From Sulfobacillus thermotolerans (GTDB lineage Bacteria; Bacillota; Sulfobacillia; Sulfobacillales; Sulfobacillaceae), in the NCBI GenBank assembly GCA_002951815.1, contig CP019454.1, positions 1,054,001 to 1,118,000 of the forward strand: a DNA stretch of 64,000 bases, read 5' to 3'. Made by a program: the position numbers and the translations under genes. Within the stretch, counting starts at the first letter, position 1. The number at the start of each line of letters is the position of its first letter. Below the pieces are notes generated by a model. It did not search any database, was not told where the DNA came from, and was given only the letters and a program-made list of their open reading frames with translations. Below are positions 51,975 to 59,225 of this stretch, piece by piece.

Positions 51975-53186
51975 GTGCAGTGGACACGCCGTAAGTGGAC
52001 AACAACGTCAGCGGCCGTTTTGGTAGGAATGATTGTGCTCTCCTGGTGGTTTTTGGGGCGCCCAACGGAACCCACGGGTTTTTCTTCGGTGCCCACGATG
52101 GTGACAAATCCCGTCAGCAATATCATGGTGATGGGAGCCCATGACCAGCCGCTGACTACTAGGCGGTGGGTGCCCGCTTTGGTTATCGTGCCATCACGGC
52201 TCCCCGCTTGGGCACAGCGTGAATTGTCTTCGCGTTATACCATTAAAGGCAAGCGTTTAGCCCAAGTTCTTTGGGACGGACATTCCCATTTTTTTCAAGA
52301 AGCGCTGCACTGGGATATTAATGGCCTCTATCCTACAAAACTTCAAGTCGTTATGGCCCGCCATGGCATACCCCAAACTTTTACCGCGCGCGTTGCGGGT
52401 CAAGCGTGGCATAATGACGTCGTAGCGTGGAATGGAAACGGCTTTGCGAGCCCAAAACGGACGATATGGACGACAGTGAATCCGAGCTTTATCAATCAAG
52501 TGGCCTCGGCACTCCCCGGAGGAGGCAGCGTTGTCGCTGTGACTGGTGACGGTGGGCTTCTTGGACAAGTAGGGTCTCCAGCCGGCCGTGCCATAAGTTG
52601 GCAGCCGCACCCAGTGGGGCAGGCGTTAACGCCCCTCATGATGGCCTTAGCGTTAATGAACCCGCATGTCATTAAGGGACTGTCTATCAGTCTACCGGAA
52701 CAAGTGTTACCGAGTCTTGCTCAGCACTGGGGAAACAAAGGAATAGCGCACGGATTGAAGATTCTAGGGTGGGACGATCAGGGGACACTTCCTGGCCAAC
52801 TGCTACCTAATCCTCCTCTTCCGCACATGACTAGCGCAGTGATGACCACAGGACGGGATCTGTGGGGCACTCCGGATGAGGTCGCCCATGCTTATCTTCC
52901 TTTTATTACAAGCGGACGGCTCGTGCCTCTACATTGGAATGTGGAGAAAGCGACGGCCATAAGAGGTCCAAAGATTGTGACGCCCCAGATCCTAGAGGAA
53001 ATTAATCGCGCGATTCCTACTGAGGTTGTGGGCGGCATTGTTTTTCATGTATGGCGGCCAGATGCGAATTTCGCTATAGCGTATACAACCTACCACCAAG
53101 GAATGGTCCTTGTGTTGGAAGGGCCTGCAACAGCGCAAACGCTGACCCTTGTCGACCGTGCGGGCGCGTGGCTGGGGCAGGGATAA
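51975..53186 (+). CDS. Membrane-anchored PBP-like protein, probably without transpeptidase activity
   Basis: A 403-residue protein with one N-terminal membrane helix (about residues 12-28). The C-terminal two thirds resemble a penicillin-binding transpeptidase domain: TTGRDLWGTPDEVAHAY and PFITSGRLVPLHW echo the GQ...TPLQxAxAY...NGG...P pattern. Where Ser-x-x-Lys is expected (PVGQALTPLMMALAL) the residues are Gln and Thr, and no Lys-Thr-Gly is seen. It is therefore probably a pseudoenzyme or regulator. GTG 51975 is 8 nt after AAGGGAG. The assignment is by pattern only. Confidence 0.5.
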   Translation: MQWTRRKWTTTSAAVLVGMIVLSWWFLGRPTEPTGFSSVPTMVTNPVSNIMVMGAHDQPLTTRRWVPALVIVPSRLPAWAQRELSSRYTIKGKRLAQVLWDGHSHFFQEALHWDINGLYPTKLQVVMARHGIPQTFTARVAGQAWHNDVVAWNGNGFASPKRTIWTTVNPSFINQVASALPGGGSVVAVTGDGGLLGQVGSPAGRAISWQPHPVGQALTPLMMALALMNPHVIKGLSISLPEQVLPSLAQHWGNKGIAHGLKILGWDDQGTLPGQLLPNPPLPHMTSAVMTTGRDLWGTPDEVAHAYLPFITSGRLVPLHWNVEKATAIRGPKIVTPQILEEINRAIPTEVVGGIVFHVWRPDANFAIAYTTYHQGMVLVLEGPATAQTLTLVDRAGAWLGQG

Positions 53187-53274
53187 AATACGCTATGAAG
53201 TAGGAAGAGAGCCGTAAGCTCATAAATCCGGCGGAGAGTCTACCGGAATACGGGAACGTGCAGGTTGACTTGAA

Positions 53275-54042
53275 ATGTGGTCTGGGGTCGATTACAGTGA
53301 GATTATGAAACGAATTAAGTATAAAGCCGACCTCGATGCTCAGCAGTTGCAGTGGTTTCAAAGGCAAGTACTCGACTGGTATCGTAGAGAAGGGCGTGAT
53401 CTTCCGTGGCGGAAGACAATGGACCCCTATCATATTGTGGTGTCGGAAATTTTGCTGCATCAGACCACTGTTAAAACCGTTCAACCGATATATGAGAAGT
53501 TTCTTGATACCTTTCCCACTATACAGGATCTTGCCGCGGCACCACTGGAAGCCGTCAAGTATATTACCGACCCGTTGGGATATAAAGTGCGGGGTTCGTG
53601 GTTGCATCAAATCGCGCAAACGGTTGTGAATGACTATGCGGGTCAATTTCCGCAGACCTTAGAGGAATTGCTCGCCCTGCCGGGCGTAGGGCGGTATACC
53701 GCGGGGGCTGTGCTGTCATTTGCGTTCGGAAATGATGCCCCCATTGTCGATACCAATGTCAACCGCTTCATCGGTCGTTATTTTGGTATTGAGTACAAAC
53801 GCACGAATGCTGAAATTCAACATCAGCTGTGGGCCGTGGCAGAGGCTATTGTGCCGACTGGCCAGGCCCGGGAGTTTAACAATGCCTTAATGGATATGGG
53901 CGCGATGGTGTGTACAGCACGCAAGCCGTACTGCCTGGTGTGTCCGGTATCCCAAAGCTGTATACAGTTGCAAGATGATGGCGTGCGGGCTGCCGAAGAG
54001 CGCGTGCAATACCGGATCCGAGAGCGTGCCCAGGGCTCGTAA
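53275..54042 (+). CDS. MutY-like HhH-GPD DNA glycosylase
   Basis: The 255-residue protein has VSEILLHQTTV with the catalytic Glu, the helix-hairpin-helix LPGVGRYTAGAVLSFAFG, the catalytic Asp in IVDTNVNRF, and the iron-sulfur loop C-x6-C-x2-C-x5-C (CTARKPYCLVCPVSQSC). The C-terminal NUDIX-like domain of MutY is absent, so it may be a short MutY or a thymine/uracil mismatch glycosylase. ATG 53275 is weakly supported; ATG 53305 is an alternative. IS copy 2 lies 56 bp downstream. Confidence 0.8.
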   Translation: MWSGVDYSEIMKRIKYKADLDAQQLQWFQRQVLDWYRREGRDLPWRKTMDPYHIVVSEILLHQTTVKTVQPIYEKFLDTFPTIQDLAAAPLEAVKYITDPLGYKVRGSWLHQIAQTVVNDYAGQFPQTLEELLALPGVGRYTAGAVLSFAFGNDAPIVDTNVNRFIGRYFGIEYKRTNAEIQHQLWAVAEAIVPTGQAREFNNALMDMGAMVCTARKPYCLVCPVSQSCIQLQDDGVRAAEERVQYRIRERAQGS

Positions 54043-54121
54043 CAGAATTCCCATGAATAAGGTGTTCCTCGTAGGTGACCGGATACGGTTTTCTAGGAGG
54101 GTTTTAACAGTTTGCTAAAAG

Positions 54122-54151
54122 TTTACCTATGGTTACCCATTATTGTATAAT
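54122..54151 (+). promoter_or_regulatory. Promoter of tnpA (copy 2)
   Basis: TTTACC (54122-54127) and TATAAT (54146-54151) are 18 nt apart. The start codon at 54158 falls 6 nt after the -10 box, so the transcript is probably leaderless. The same arrangement exists in copy 1. Confidence 0.6.
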
Positions 54152-54157
54152 TTAGGT

Positions 54158-54787
54158 ATGCATAGAAAACTTGTCGGCATTCGTGAAGCGGCGGAATTTT
54201 TAGGTGTGACCCCATCGACGTTACGTCGATGGGAACACGAAGGAACGTTGTTGCCCGATGAACGCACAGCGGGTGGGTATCGGCGTTACGACTTGGCCCG
54301 GTTGCGACCTGACCAGTTTCACCGACGCAGCCCGCCTCGCAAAACCGTCGCCTATGCCCGCGTATCGAGCCACGACCAGAAAGACGATCTGGAGCGGCAA
54401 AAGCACGTGCTGGAGATCTATTGTGCCCGTCAAGGGTGGACCTTTGAGGTCGTGGCGGATCTCGGATCCGGGATGAATTATCACAAAAAGGGTCTCAAGC
54501 GCCTCTTAAATGACATCCTCGCCGACCGGGTCGGTCGGCTGGTTGTGACCCATAAGGACCGTCTCGTGCGCTTTGGGGCGGAGCTCGTCTTTGCGATCTG
54601 CGAAGCCAAGCAGGTGGAGGTGGTGATTCTCAATCAAGGCGAGGACACGACCTTTGAGGAAGAGCTGGCTCAAGACGTCCTCGAAATAATCACCGTGTTT
54701 TCGGCTCGGCTCTACGGCAGCCGCTCCCGCAAGAACCAAAAATTGCTCGACGGCGTGAAACACGCCGTGGAGGAGGCGTCATCATGA
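54158..54787 (+). CDS. tnpA: IS607-family serine recombinase TnpA, copy 2
   Basis: A 209-residue protein identical to copy 1 except at Asp26Glu, Arg60Pro, Leu137Val and Asp187Gly. The MerR-like helix-turn-helix and the serine nucleophile in YARVSSHDQ are kept. Pro60 lies in the linker between the two domains. It overlaps tnpB by 4 nt (ATGA). Confidence 0.92.
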   Translation: MHRKLVGIREAAEFLGVTPSTLRRWEHEGTLLPDERTAGGYRRYDLARLRPDQFHRRSPPRKTVAYARVSSHDQKDDLERQKHVLEIYCARQGWTFEVVADLGSGMNYHKKGLKRLLNDILADRVGRLVVTHKDRLVRFGAELVFAICEAKQVEVVILNQGEDTTFEEELAQDVLEIITVFSARLYGSRSRKNQKLLDGVKHAVEEASS

Positions 54788-55971
54788 TTCTGGCCCATAA
54801 GATTGCGCTCGACCCGAATAACGTTCAAGAGACGTATTTCCGCAAGGCCGCCGGGACGGCCCGTTTCGCGTACAATGGGGCCTTGGATCAGTGGCAACAA
54901 CAGTTCGACGCATGGAAAGCCGATCCTACGTTGCCCAAGCCGACCGAAGCCGCTCTGCGGCGTCAACTCAATGCACTCAAGCGCGACGCCTTCCCCTGGA
55001 TGCTGGAGGTTACCAAGAACGCCCCCCAGATGGCGATTATGCACTTGGGTCAAGCGTTCAAGAATTTCTTTGCGGGGATCGCCGAGTATCCCACGTTTAA
55101 GAAAAAGGGCCGACACGACAGCTTTACGCTCACCAACGACCCATTCACGGTCAAAGGGCAAAAAGTGCATATTCCCAAATTAGGCTGGGTGCGCATGCAC
55201 GAACCGTTGCGATTTATCGGCACAGTGGTAGAAGGCACCGTGTCGCGGACCGCTGATCGCTGGTTTTTGAGCGTCACCGTCGAACTTCCCGATCCCCCCA
55301 GTGTCCGCCGCGAAAGCCAAGCGGTAGTCGGCGTGGATTTGGGCGTGTCGGCGTTGGCGACGCTCTCGACCGGAGAGAAGATCGTGGGACCGAAAGCCTA
55401 TGCGGACGCCTTGGCACAGCTTCGGCGGTTATCGAAACAATTCAGTCGCCAGATGGAAGTCGCCAAAGTCCGCGCCGGGCTTCAGCCCGGCCAGCCCACC
55501 CCGAAAGGGATGCCCATGCCCTTGTCCCAGAATATGCGAAAGACGCAGCGGCGCATGGCCCGACGCCATGCGCGGATTGCGAATATCCGGGCGGATGCGT
55601 TACACCAACTGACCACCGATCTCGTGCAGCGCTTCGATGTCATGGCCATCGAGGACCTGAACGTCGCCGGGATGCTCAAAAATCATCCTCTCGCCCGGGC
55701 GATTGCTGATATGGGCTTTGGGGAATTCCGTCGGCAACTCGCATACAAAGCGGCCCAATGCGGGAAAACGGTGGTCATCGTGAGCCGTTGGTATCCGAGC
55801 AGCAAAACGTGTTCCGCGTGTGGATACAAAATGCCGAAAATGCCGCTCGCTATGCGGGAGTGGACGTGCCCAGAATGTCACACACACCACGACCGCGACA
55901 TCAATGCGGCGATCAATTTGCGAACCGTGGCCGAGAGTTCGGTGAGGAGCTCCTCACCCGTGTCTGCCTGA
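54784..55971 (+). CDS. tnpB: TnpB RNA-guided nuclease, copy 2
   Basis: The 395-residue TnpB shares the RuvC residues Asp185, Glu290 and Asp372 and the zinc finger with copy 1. It differs at Trp32Gly, Leu145Ile, Ala150Glu and Arg178Ser. Trp32 belongs to the common Tyr-Asn-Trp-Ala-Leu motif at the N-terminus, so Gly may weaken this copy. The stop lies in the loop of a hairpin that could belong to the omega-RNA. Confidence 0.9.
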   Translation: MILAHKIALDPNNVQETYFRKAAGTARFAYNGALDQWQQQFDAWKADPTLPKPTEAALRRQLNALKRDAFPWMLEVTKNAPQMAIMHLGQAFKNFFAGIAEYPTFKKKGRHDSFTLTNDPFTVKGQKVHIPKLGWVRMHEPLRFIGTVVEGTVSRTADRWFLSVTVELPDPPSVRRESQAVVGVDLGVSALATLSTGEKIVGPKAYADALAQLRRLSKQFSRQMEVAKVRAGLQPGQPTPKGMPMPLSQNMRKTQRRMARRHARIANIRADALHQLTTDLVQRFDVMAIEDLNVAGMLKNHPLARAIADMGFGEFRRQLAYKAAQCGKTVVIVSRWYPSSKTCSACGYKMPKMPLAMREWTCPECHTHHDRDINAAINLRTVAESSVRSSSPVSA

Positions 55972-56123
55972 CGGCAGACCTGCTCGGTGACAGCCTGTGG
56001 AGTGCCCGCCCGTGGACGACCGGCCAATGGCCCTAAGAAGCGGTGGCATGATGACACAGGAAGGTGGCTCCGGTTGATCAATTGATTAACGATGATCAGA
56101 CTTGGATAAGTCCATCAGAACGG
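55902..56123 (+). ncRNA. Candidate omega-RNA (reRNA) region of IS copy 2
   Basis: The same hairpins as in copy 1 are present: GGTGAGGAGCTCCTCACC (55941-55958) and GTCTGCC-TGAC-GGCAGAC (55962-55979). The guide would be the flanking TCAATGGCAATTATTGCGGC (56124-56143). The 5' limit is a guess from the reach of the structured part. Confidence 0.4.
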
Positions 56124-56370
56124 TCAATGGCAATTATTGCGGCGGACTTCCTCACTCATGGCGACGAAGTCCGTTTTGGTATTGAGAAGCTGGGTTGAGC
56201 CCTCTTTCTTTACTCTTTAGGCGCGATGGGTTCTCATCCGTCCGAGATGGACGGCTATGGGGCTATTCGGTTAGAGATTTCTTGTGGTGACATGCACAGT
56301 CGTCATGATGCCTTCATATCATGAGGAGGCAACGAATTTGTGCGTGTACACGCGAGGGGGCGTGAGAACC
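56124..56370 (+). other. Gap between IS copy 2 and sigK
   Basis: No gene is supported. It begins with a terminator-like hairpin (56143-56177) and ends with the GAGGGGG ribosome-binding site of sigK. I could not make out a sporulation promoter with confidence. Confidence 0.5.
56143..56177 (+). terminator. Terminator-like hairpin downstream of IS copy 2
   Basis: CGGACTTC (56143-56150) pairs with GAAGTCCG (56166-56173) over a 15-nt loop, followed by TTTT. It may be the original terminator of the MutY-like gene, cut off by the insertion. Confidence 0.5.
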
Positions 56371-57075
56371 ATGGGTTTAGGATTGTTAGCCTTAATTGCC
56401 GCAGCCGCGGTCCAAGGGGCCATCTGGCTTTCAGGATATATTGGAGGCAATGCGTTCCCTCAACCTCTGTCTGATTTAGAGGAAAAGGAAGCCCTTGAAG
56501 CGATGCAACGGGGCGATTTAGAGGCCCGGCAGCGACTAATCGAACACAATTTGCGATTGGTTGTGCATGTCGTGAAAAAATACAATAATAAAGGAACGGA
56601 TCCCGATGACTTAATCGGTATTGGCGCCATCGGTCTCATAAAAGGTATCGACACCTTTAACCAAGCCAAGGGGACTCGGTTGGCAACGTACTGTGCACGA
56701 TGCATTGATAACGAGGTATTAATGCACTTGCGCAATCAAAAGAAAGTTAAAAATGAGGTCAGTATTTATAGTCCCATTGGGATTGACCGCGACGGAAATG
56801 AAATTCTGCTCATGGATGTTTTAGCGGGTGGAGAGGAAGTTCCCGATACGGTCGAGGTCAGCATGATTATGGAGTGGGTCACGCAGTTTGTCGAGAGTTT
56901 GACGCGAAAAGAACGTTTGGTGCTCAATCTTCGATTTGCACTCAATGGGCAATCTCGGCGGCTAACTCAAAGAGAAATTGCCGATCGTCTAGGAATCTCA
57001 CGCAGCTATGTCTCGCGCATTGAAAAACGGGCCGTCGAAAAGATTTTAGCCGCCTTAAGTCTTCCTGACGCCTAA
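56371..57075 (+). CDS. sigK: RNA polymerase sporulation sigma factor SigK (pro-sigma-K)
   Basis: The 234-residue sigma-70 family protein begins with a hydrophobic pro-sequence of the pro-sigma-K type (MGLGLLALIAAAAVQGAIWL), then GGNAFPQPLSDLEEKE, which matches the processing region. Region 2 contains DPDDLIGIGAIGLIKGIDTF, and region 4 ends ADRLGISRSYVSRIEKR. Sigma-K directs late mother-cell transcription. The gene is uninterrupted: there is no skin-like element. ATG 56371 is used; GAGGGGG lies 10 nt upstream. Confidence 0.9.
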   Translation: MGLGLLALIAAAAVQGAIWLSGYIGGNAFPQPLSDLEEKEALEAMQRGDLEARQRLIEHNLRLVVHVVKKYNNKGTDPDDLIGIGAIGLIKGIDTFNQAKGTRLATYCARCIDNEVLMHLRNQKKVKNEVSIYSPIGIDRDGNEILLMDVLAGGEEVPDTVEVSMIMEWVTQFVESLTRKERLVLNLRFALNGQSRRLTQREIADRLGISRSYVSRIEKRAVEKILAALSLPDA

Positions 57076-57214
57076 TGAGAGATGGTTGAAAAGTGCATTC
57101 AATTATTAACCCGTCTGCACCGAAGCATCTCCCATGTCAGCGTGAGTCAAGGGCGTATCGTGCGACCATATTTGCTGTTCTTTTCGTGCTAGCGACGGAT
57201 GCATGATACCAGTT

Positions 57215-57536
57215 GGCGGCAGGATTCAAAGCCGCCTCTGCCGCTATAAGCTGGGGTCCGTCCAATTATAATTCACAGCGAACACCTTCATTCAAGGAAA
57301 AATTGATGGTGGGCGAGACAAAGCCCACCAGTGCATTGCGAATCCCAACGAAACCTTCTAACCTTCAGGAATTTCCGTGACCGTGAGGACTCACGGCTTA
57401 CCGCTAGCGAATACGTGTTAGAGCCGGGTAATTGTGCGTCCGGAAGGCGCCCGGCATGCTTAGGGAATATGGCTACGGAATGTCGGCTAGAAAATCCAGC
57501 GAGAACCATTCAGCTGAAGACCTCCATGGGTCTTCA
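57215..57536 (+). ncRNA. Candidate structured RNA downstream of sigK
   Basis: Successive stems on one strand suggest a folded RNA: TGGTGGGC/GCCCACCA (57307-57330), CCGTGA/TCACGG around GGAC (57381-57396), GCCGGG/CCCGGC (57423-57455) with an inner GGAA loop, and TGAAGACC/GGTCTTCA (57515-57536). Upstream, GGCGGC/GCCGCC and GCGGCAG/CTGCCGC (57215-57244) compete. A TATAAT at 57267-57272 has no clear -35 box. It does not match tmRNA, RNase P RNA, SRP RNA or any riboswitch I know. Strand and limits are inferred. Confidence 0.35.
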
Positions 57537-57725
57537 AAAGTGTGTCGGGCCCTACTAATCATGGCACGTATAATAACGCTACGGCTCCCCGAAGCGTCGC
57601 TACGACTTACCCACATATTCCCGAGGGGGCCCTCCAGTGTGAAGACGTGCTCTTCCCTAAGAAGGGCCTAAAAAGGCCTCAGGGTGTTTGTTAGTAGCAT
57701 ATCCTCGAACTACACGTCAGGTCCT

Positions 57726-57801
57726 TTCCGCAATTTCGTGAGATATGGCCGACGCCGACATTGGGCTGCTGTTGATGACGGCGTCGGCCGCCATTGCGGA
57801 A
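57726..57801. repeat. Imperfect inverted repeat (large hairpin)
   Basis: The outer arms TTCCGCAAT (57726-57734) and ATTGCGGAA (57793-57801) and the inner arms GGCCGACGCCG (57747-57757) and CGGCGTCGGCC (57779-57789) pair perfectly, with an asymmetric 12-nt internal loop on the left and a 21-nt apical loop. It could be a small non-autonomous repeat or part of an RNA. Confidence 0.7.
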
Positions 57802-57920
57802 TTGGACACCGACTTTATCCCGCGGTCAAAGCATGCGTGCCATGGTGTCTTTGTAACTCGTAAAGGGCCCCATACTTACGATACTTGTGATGATAAAAAG
57901 GTATCTGTCACCATACGGTT

Positions 57921-58907
57921 TTAGGCGCTAGACAGGGGATAAAAGCGGGGTGGCGACAGAGTAGAAACGCATCCTTTGCCATGATTTTTCGATTGATATA
58001 GCGCTTTATCAGCTTGGCGATAGAGATCTTGAAAGCGTCTGCCGTCGTCAGGATAGCGCGCAATGCCGCCCGAGACACCGAACGGGAATGTCTTAGAGGG
58101 CAAGGCTTGAGCCATGTGTTGAAGATGGGATATCACCTGTTCGGGTTGTCCGGCAAAGGTGAACCATAGGCCAAATTCGTCTCCACCAATCCGTGCGAGA
58201 CCGTCATGCGAACGGATGAGGGATCGCCACGATTGTGCCGTTTCTTGCAGAAAGTGGTCGCCAGCTGGATGCCCAAACTGGTCATTTACCGCTTTGAACC
58301 CGTCTAAGTCTAAAAGGATCAAGAGGCCTGGAATATTGGAATACAATTGGTCATGTCGTTCGATTAACTCTTCCAGCCCTCGGCGGTTTAGAAGTCCCGT
58401 CAGCGGGTCTTGATAGGCATAAGCCATTAAGTCAGCAACCTTTTGGCTTTGTTGGGCAATTTCGTGGTGGAGAAGATCATTATAACTATCCAGTGCTGTA
58501 GCTACGTCCCAGAGCCAGCGGGTCCTTACTAACCGTAAGGGGGGCAGACCATCACCCCACTTTTCCTGCATTTCATGGTAGGCAGGGAAGTATTCGTTGA
58601 AGAGACGGATAAACCAAGACGGGCTGATGTGCGCACGCATATGAGCTGTCCCCATATGCCTACTAGCTTCGGATGATATAGCGAGCCTAGGATCTTGCGC
58701 GAGGGTGTGAAAGTGCCCTTGTAACATTTGCGTAAAGCGTTCCCATGTGACAGTTTCAATGATGGTACGCATTCCATCATGAGCCTCCGCAACGGTCAGC
58801 GCACGACCAACAAATTGTGTATGAATGGCATACAGTCCGTCGCGATGGGTTTGCCATGTTTCCTGGTCGCTATCACTCCACGGGAAAAGCGGATTGGTTG
58901 ATTCCAT
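57921..58907 (-). CDS. Globin-coupled diguanylate cyclase
   Basis: A 328-residue protein. The N-terminal 150 residues look like a globin-coupled sensor: RHMGTAHMRAHISPSWFI fits the proximal-His segment. A GGDEF domain follows, with ARIGGDEFGLWF for catalysis and RSHD five residues before it as the inhibitory I-site. It should make c-di-GMP in response to O2 or another gas. There is no signal peptide. It faces sigK convergently across the hairpin-rich gap. The globin part is called from pattern, not from a search. Confidence 0.8.
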   Translation of the reverse strand: MESTNPLFPWSDSDQETWQTHRDGLYAIHTQFVGRALTVAEAHDGMRTIIETVTWERFTQMLQGHFHTLAQDPRLAISSEASRHMGTAHMRAHISPSWFIRLFNEYFPAYHEMQEKWGDGLPPLRLVRTRWLWDVATALDSYNDLLHHEIAQQSQKVADLMAYAYQDPLTGLLNRRGLEELIERHDQLYSNIPGLLILLDLDGFKAVNDQFGHPAGDHFLQETAQSWRSLIRSHDGLARIGGDEFGLWFTFAGQPEQVISHLQHMAQALPSKTFPFGVSGGIARYPDDGRRFQDLYRQADKALYQSKNHGKGCVSTLSPPRFYPLSSA

Positions 58908-59063
58908 GAATGCCCCATTCTTCCTATTGTGAAATCCTTCTTTCTATCATGGCATTCATTGTTGGAAATAGCAAGAACTGCCATTTATTGCCTTAGATGC
59001 GAAGATAATTGATGGAAGACGTTGATTGCCGTATCAGTTTATGATAAAGTCAGCTTGCTTAGC

Positions 59064-59203
59064 CTCTTATCGAGAGTGGCGGAGGGACTGGCCCGATGAA
59101 GCCCGGCAACCCCTTGGGGTGCTAATTCCTGAAAGACGTAATGTCTTTCGAGATGAGAGGGAACGGGTTGTTGTCCGTCCTCCCTCGGTGGGAGCTTTTT
59201 TTT
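59064..59203 (+). promoter_or_regulatory. SAM-I riboswitch (S-box) with terminator
   Basis: The leader has the S-box core: CTCTTATCGAGAGTGG, then GATGAAGCCCGGCAACC, and the closing GATGAGAG (59152-59159) that pairs with CTCTTATC to form P1. A terminator hairpin follows at 59180-59203. An alternative antiterminator can form between GAGGGAACGG and CCGTCCTCCCTC. High SAM should therefore stop transcription of the gene at 59226. Confidence 0.93.
59180..59203 (+). terminator. SAM-regulated intrinsic terminator
   Basis: CTCCC (59180-59184) and GGGAG (59190-59194) enclose TCGGT and are followed by C and eight T residues (59196-59203). It is the expression platform of the S-box. Confidence 0.85.
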
Positions 59204-59225
59204 ATGGAAAAGGAGGCGGACATCT

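Larger units (their letters stand above)
54098..56123 (+). mobile_element. IS607-family element, copy 2 (inverted relative to copy 1)
   Basis: The element is 2,026 bp, equal in length to copy 1 (41239-43264), and opposite in orientation. Its left limit is AGGGTTTTAACAG and its right limit is CATCAGAACGG. The two copies bracket 10.8 kb. Host bases outside the limits differ between the copies. The insertion separates the MutY-like gene from a terminator-like hairpin at 56143. Confidence 0.92.
57076..57920. other. 845-bp gene-free region after sigK, rich in hairpins
   Basis: No reading frame here looks like a protein. The region carries many inverted repeats, described in the next entries: competing stems at 57215-57244, four hairpins from 57307 to 57536, and a 76-bp imperfect inverted repeat at 57726-57801. 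It may hold one or two structured RNAs and the sigK terminator. Nothing definite was seen at 57802-57920. Confidence 0.5.

Noticed and set aside
56371-57075. A skin-like element interrupting sigK
   Set aside because: The sigK frame is continuous from the pro-sequence to region 4.
57215-57560. OLE RNA, known from extremophilic Firmicutes
   Set aside because: Plausible by habitat, but I could not recall and match its conserved segments, and the gene neighbourhood differs from known OLE loci. It remains an untested alternative.
57331-57671. Short frames (75-79 residues) in the region after sigK
   Set aside because: Composition is random-like, there are no ribosome-binding sites, and they cross the hairpins. 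The structure suggests RNA rather than protein.
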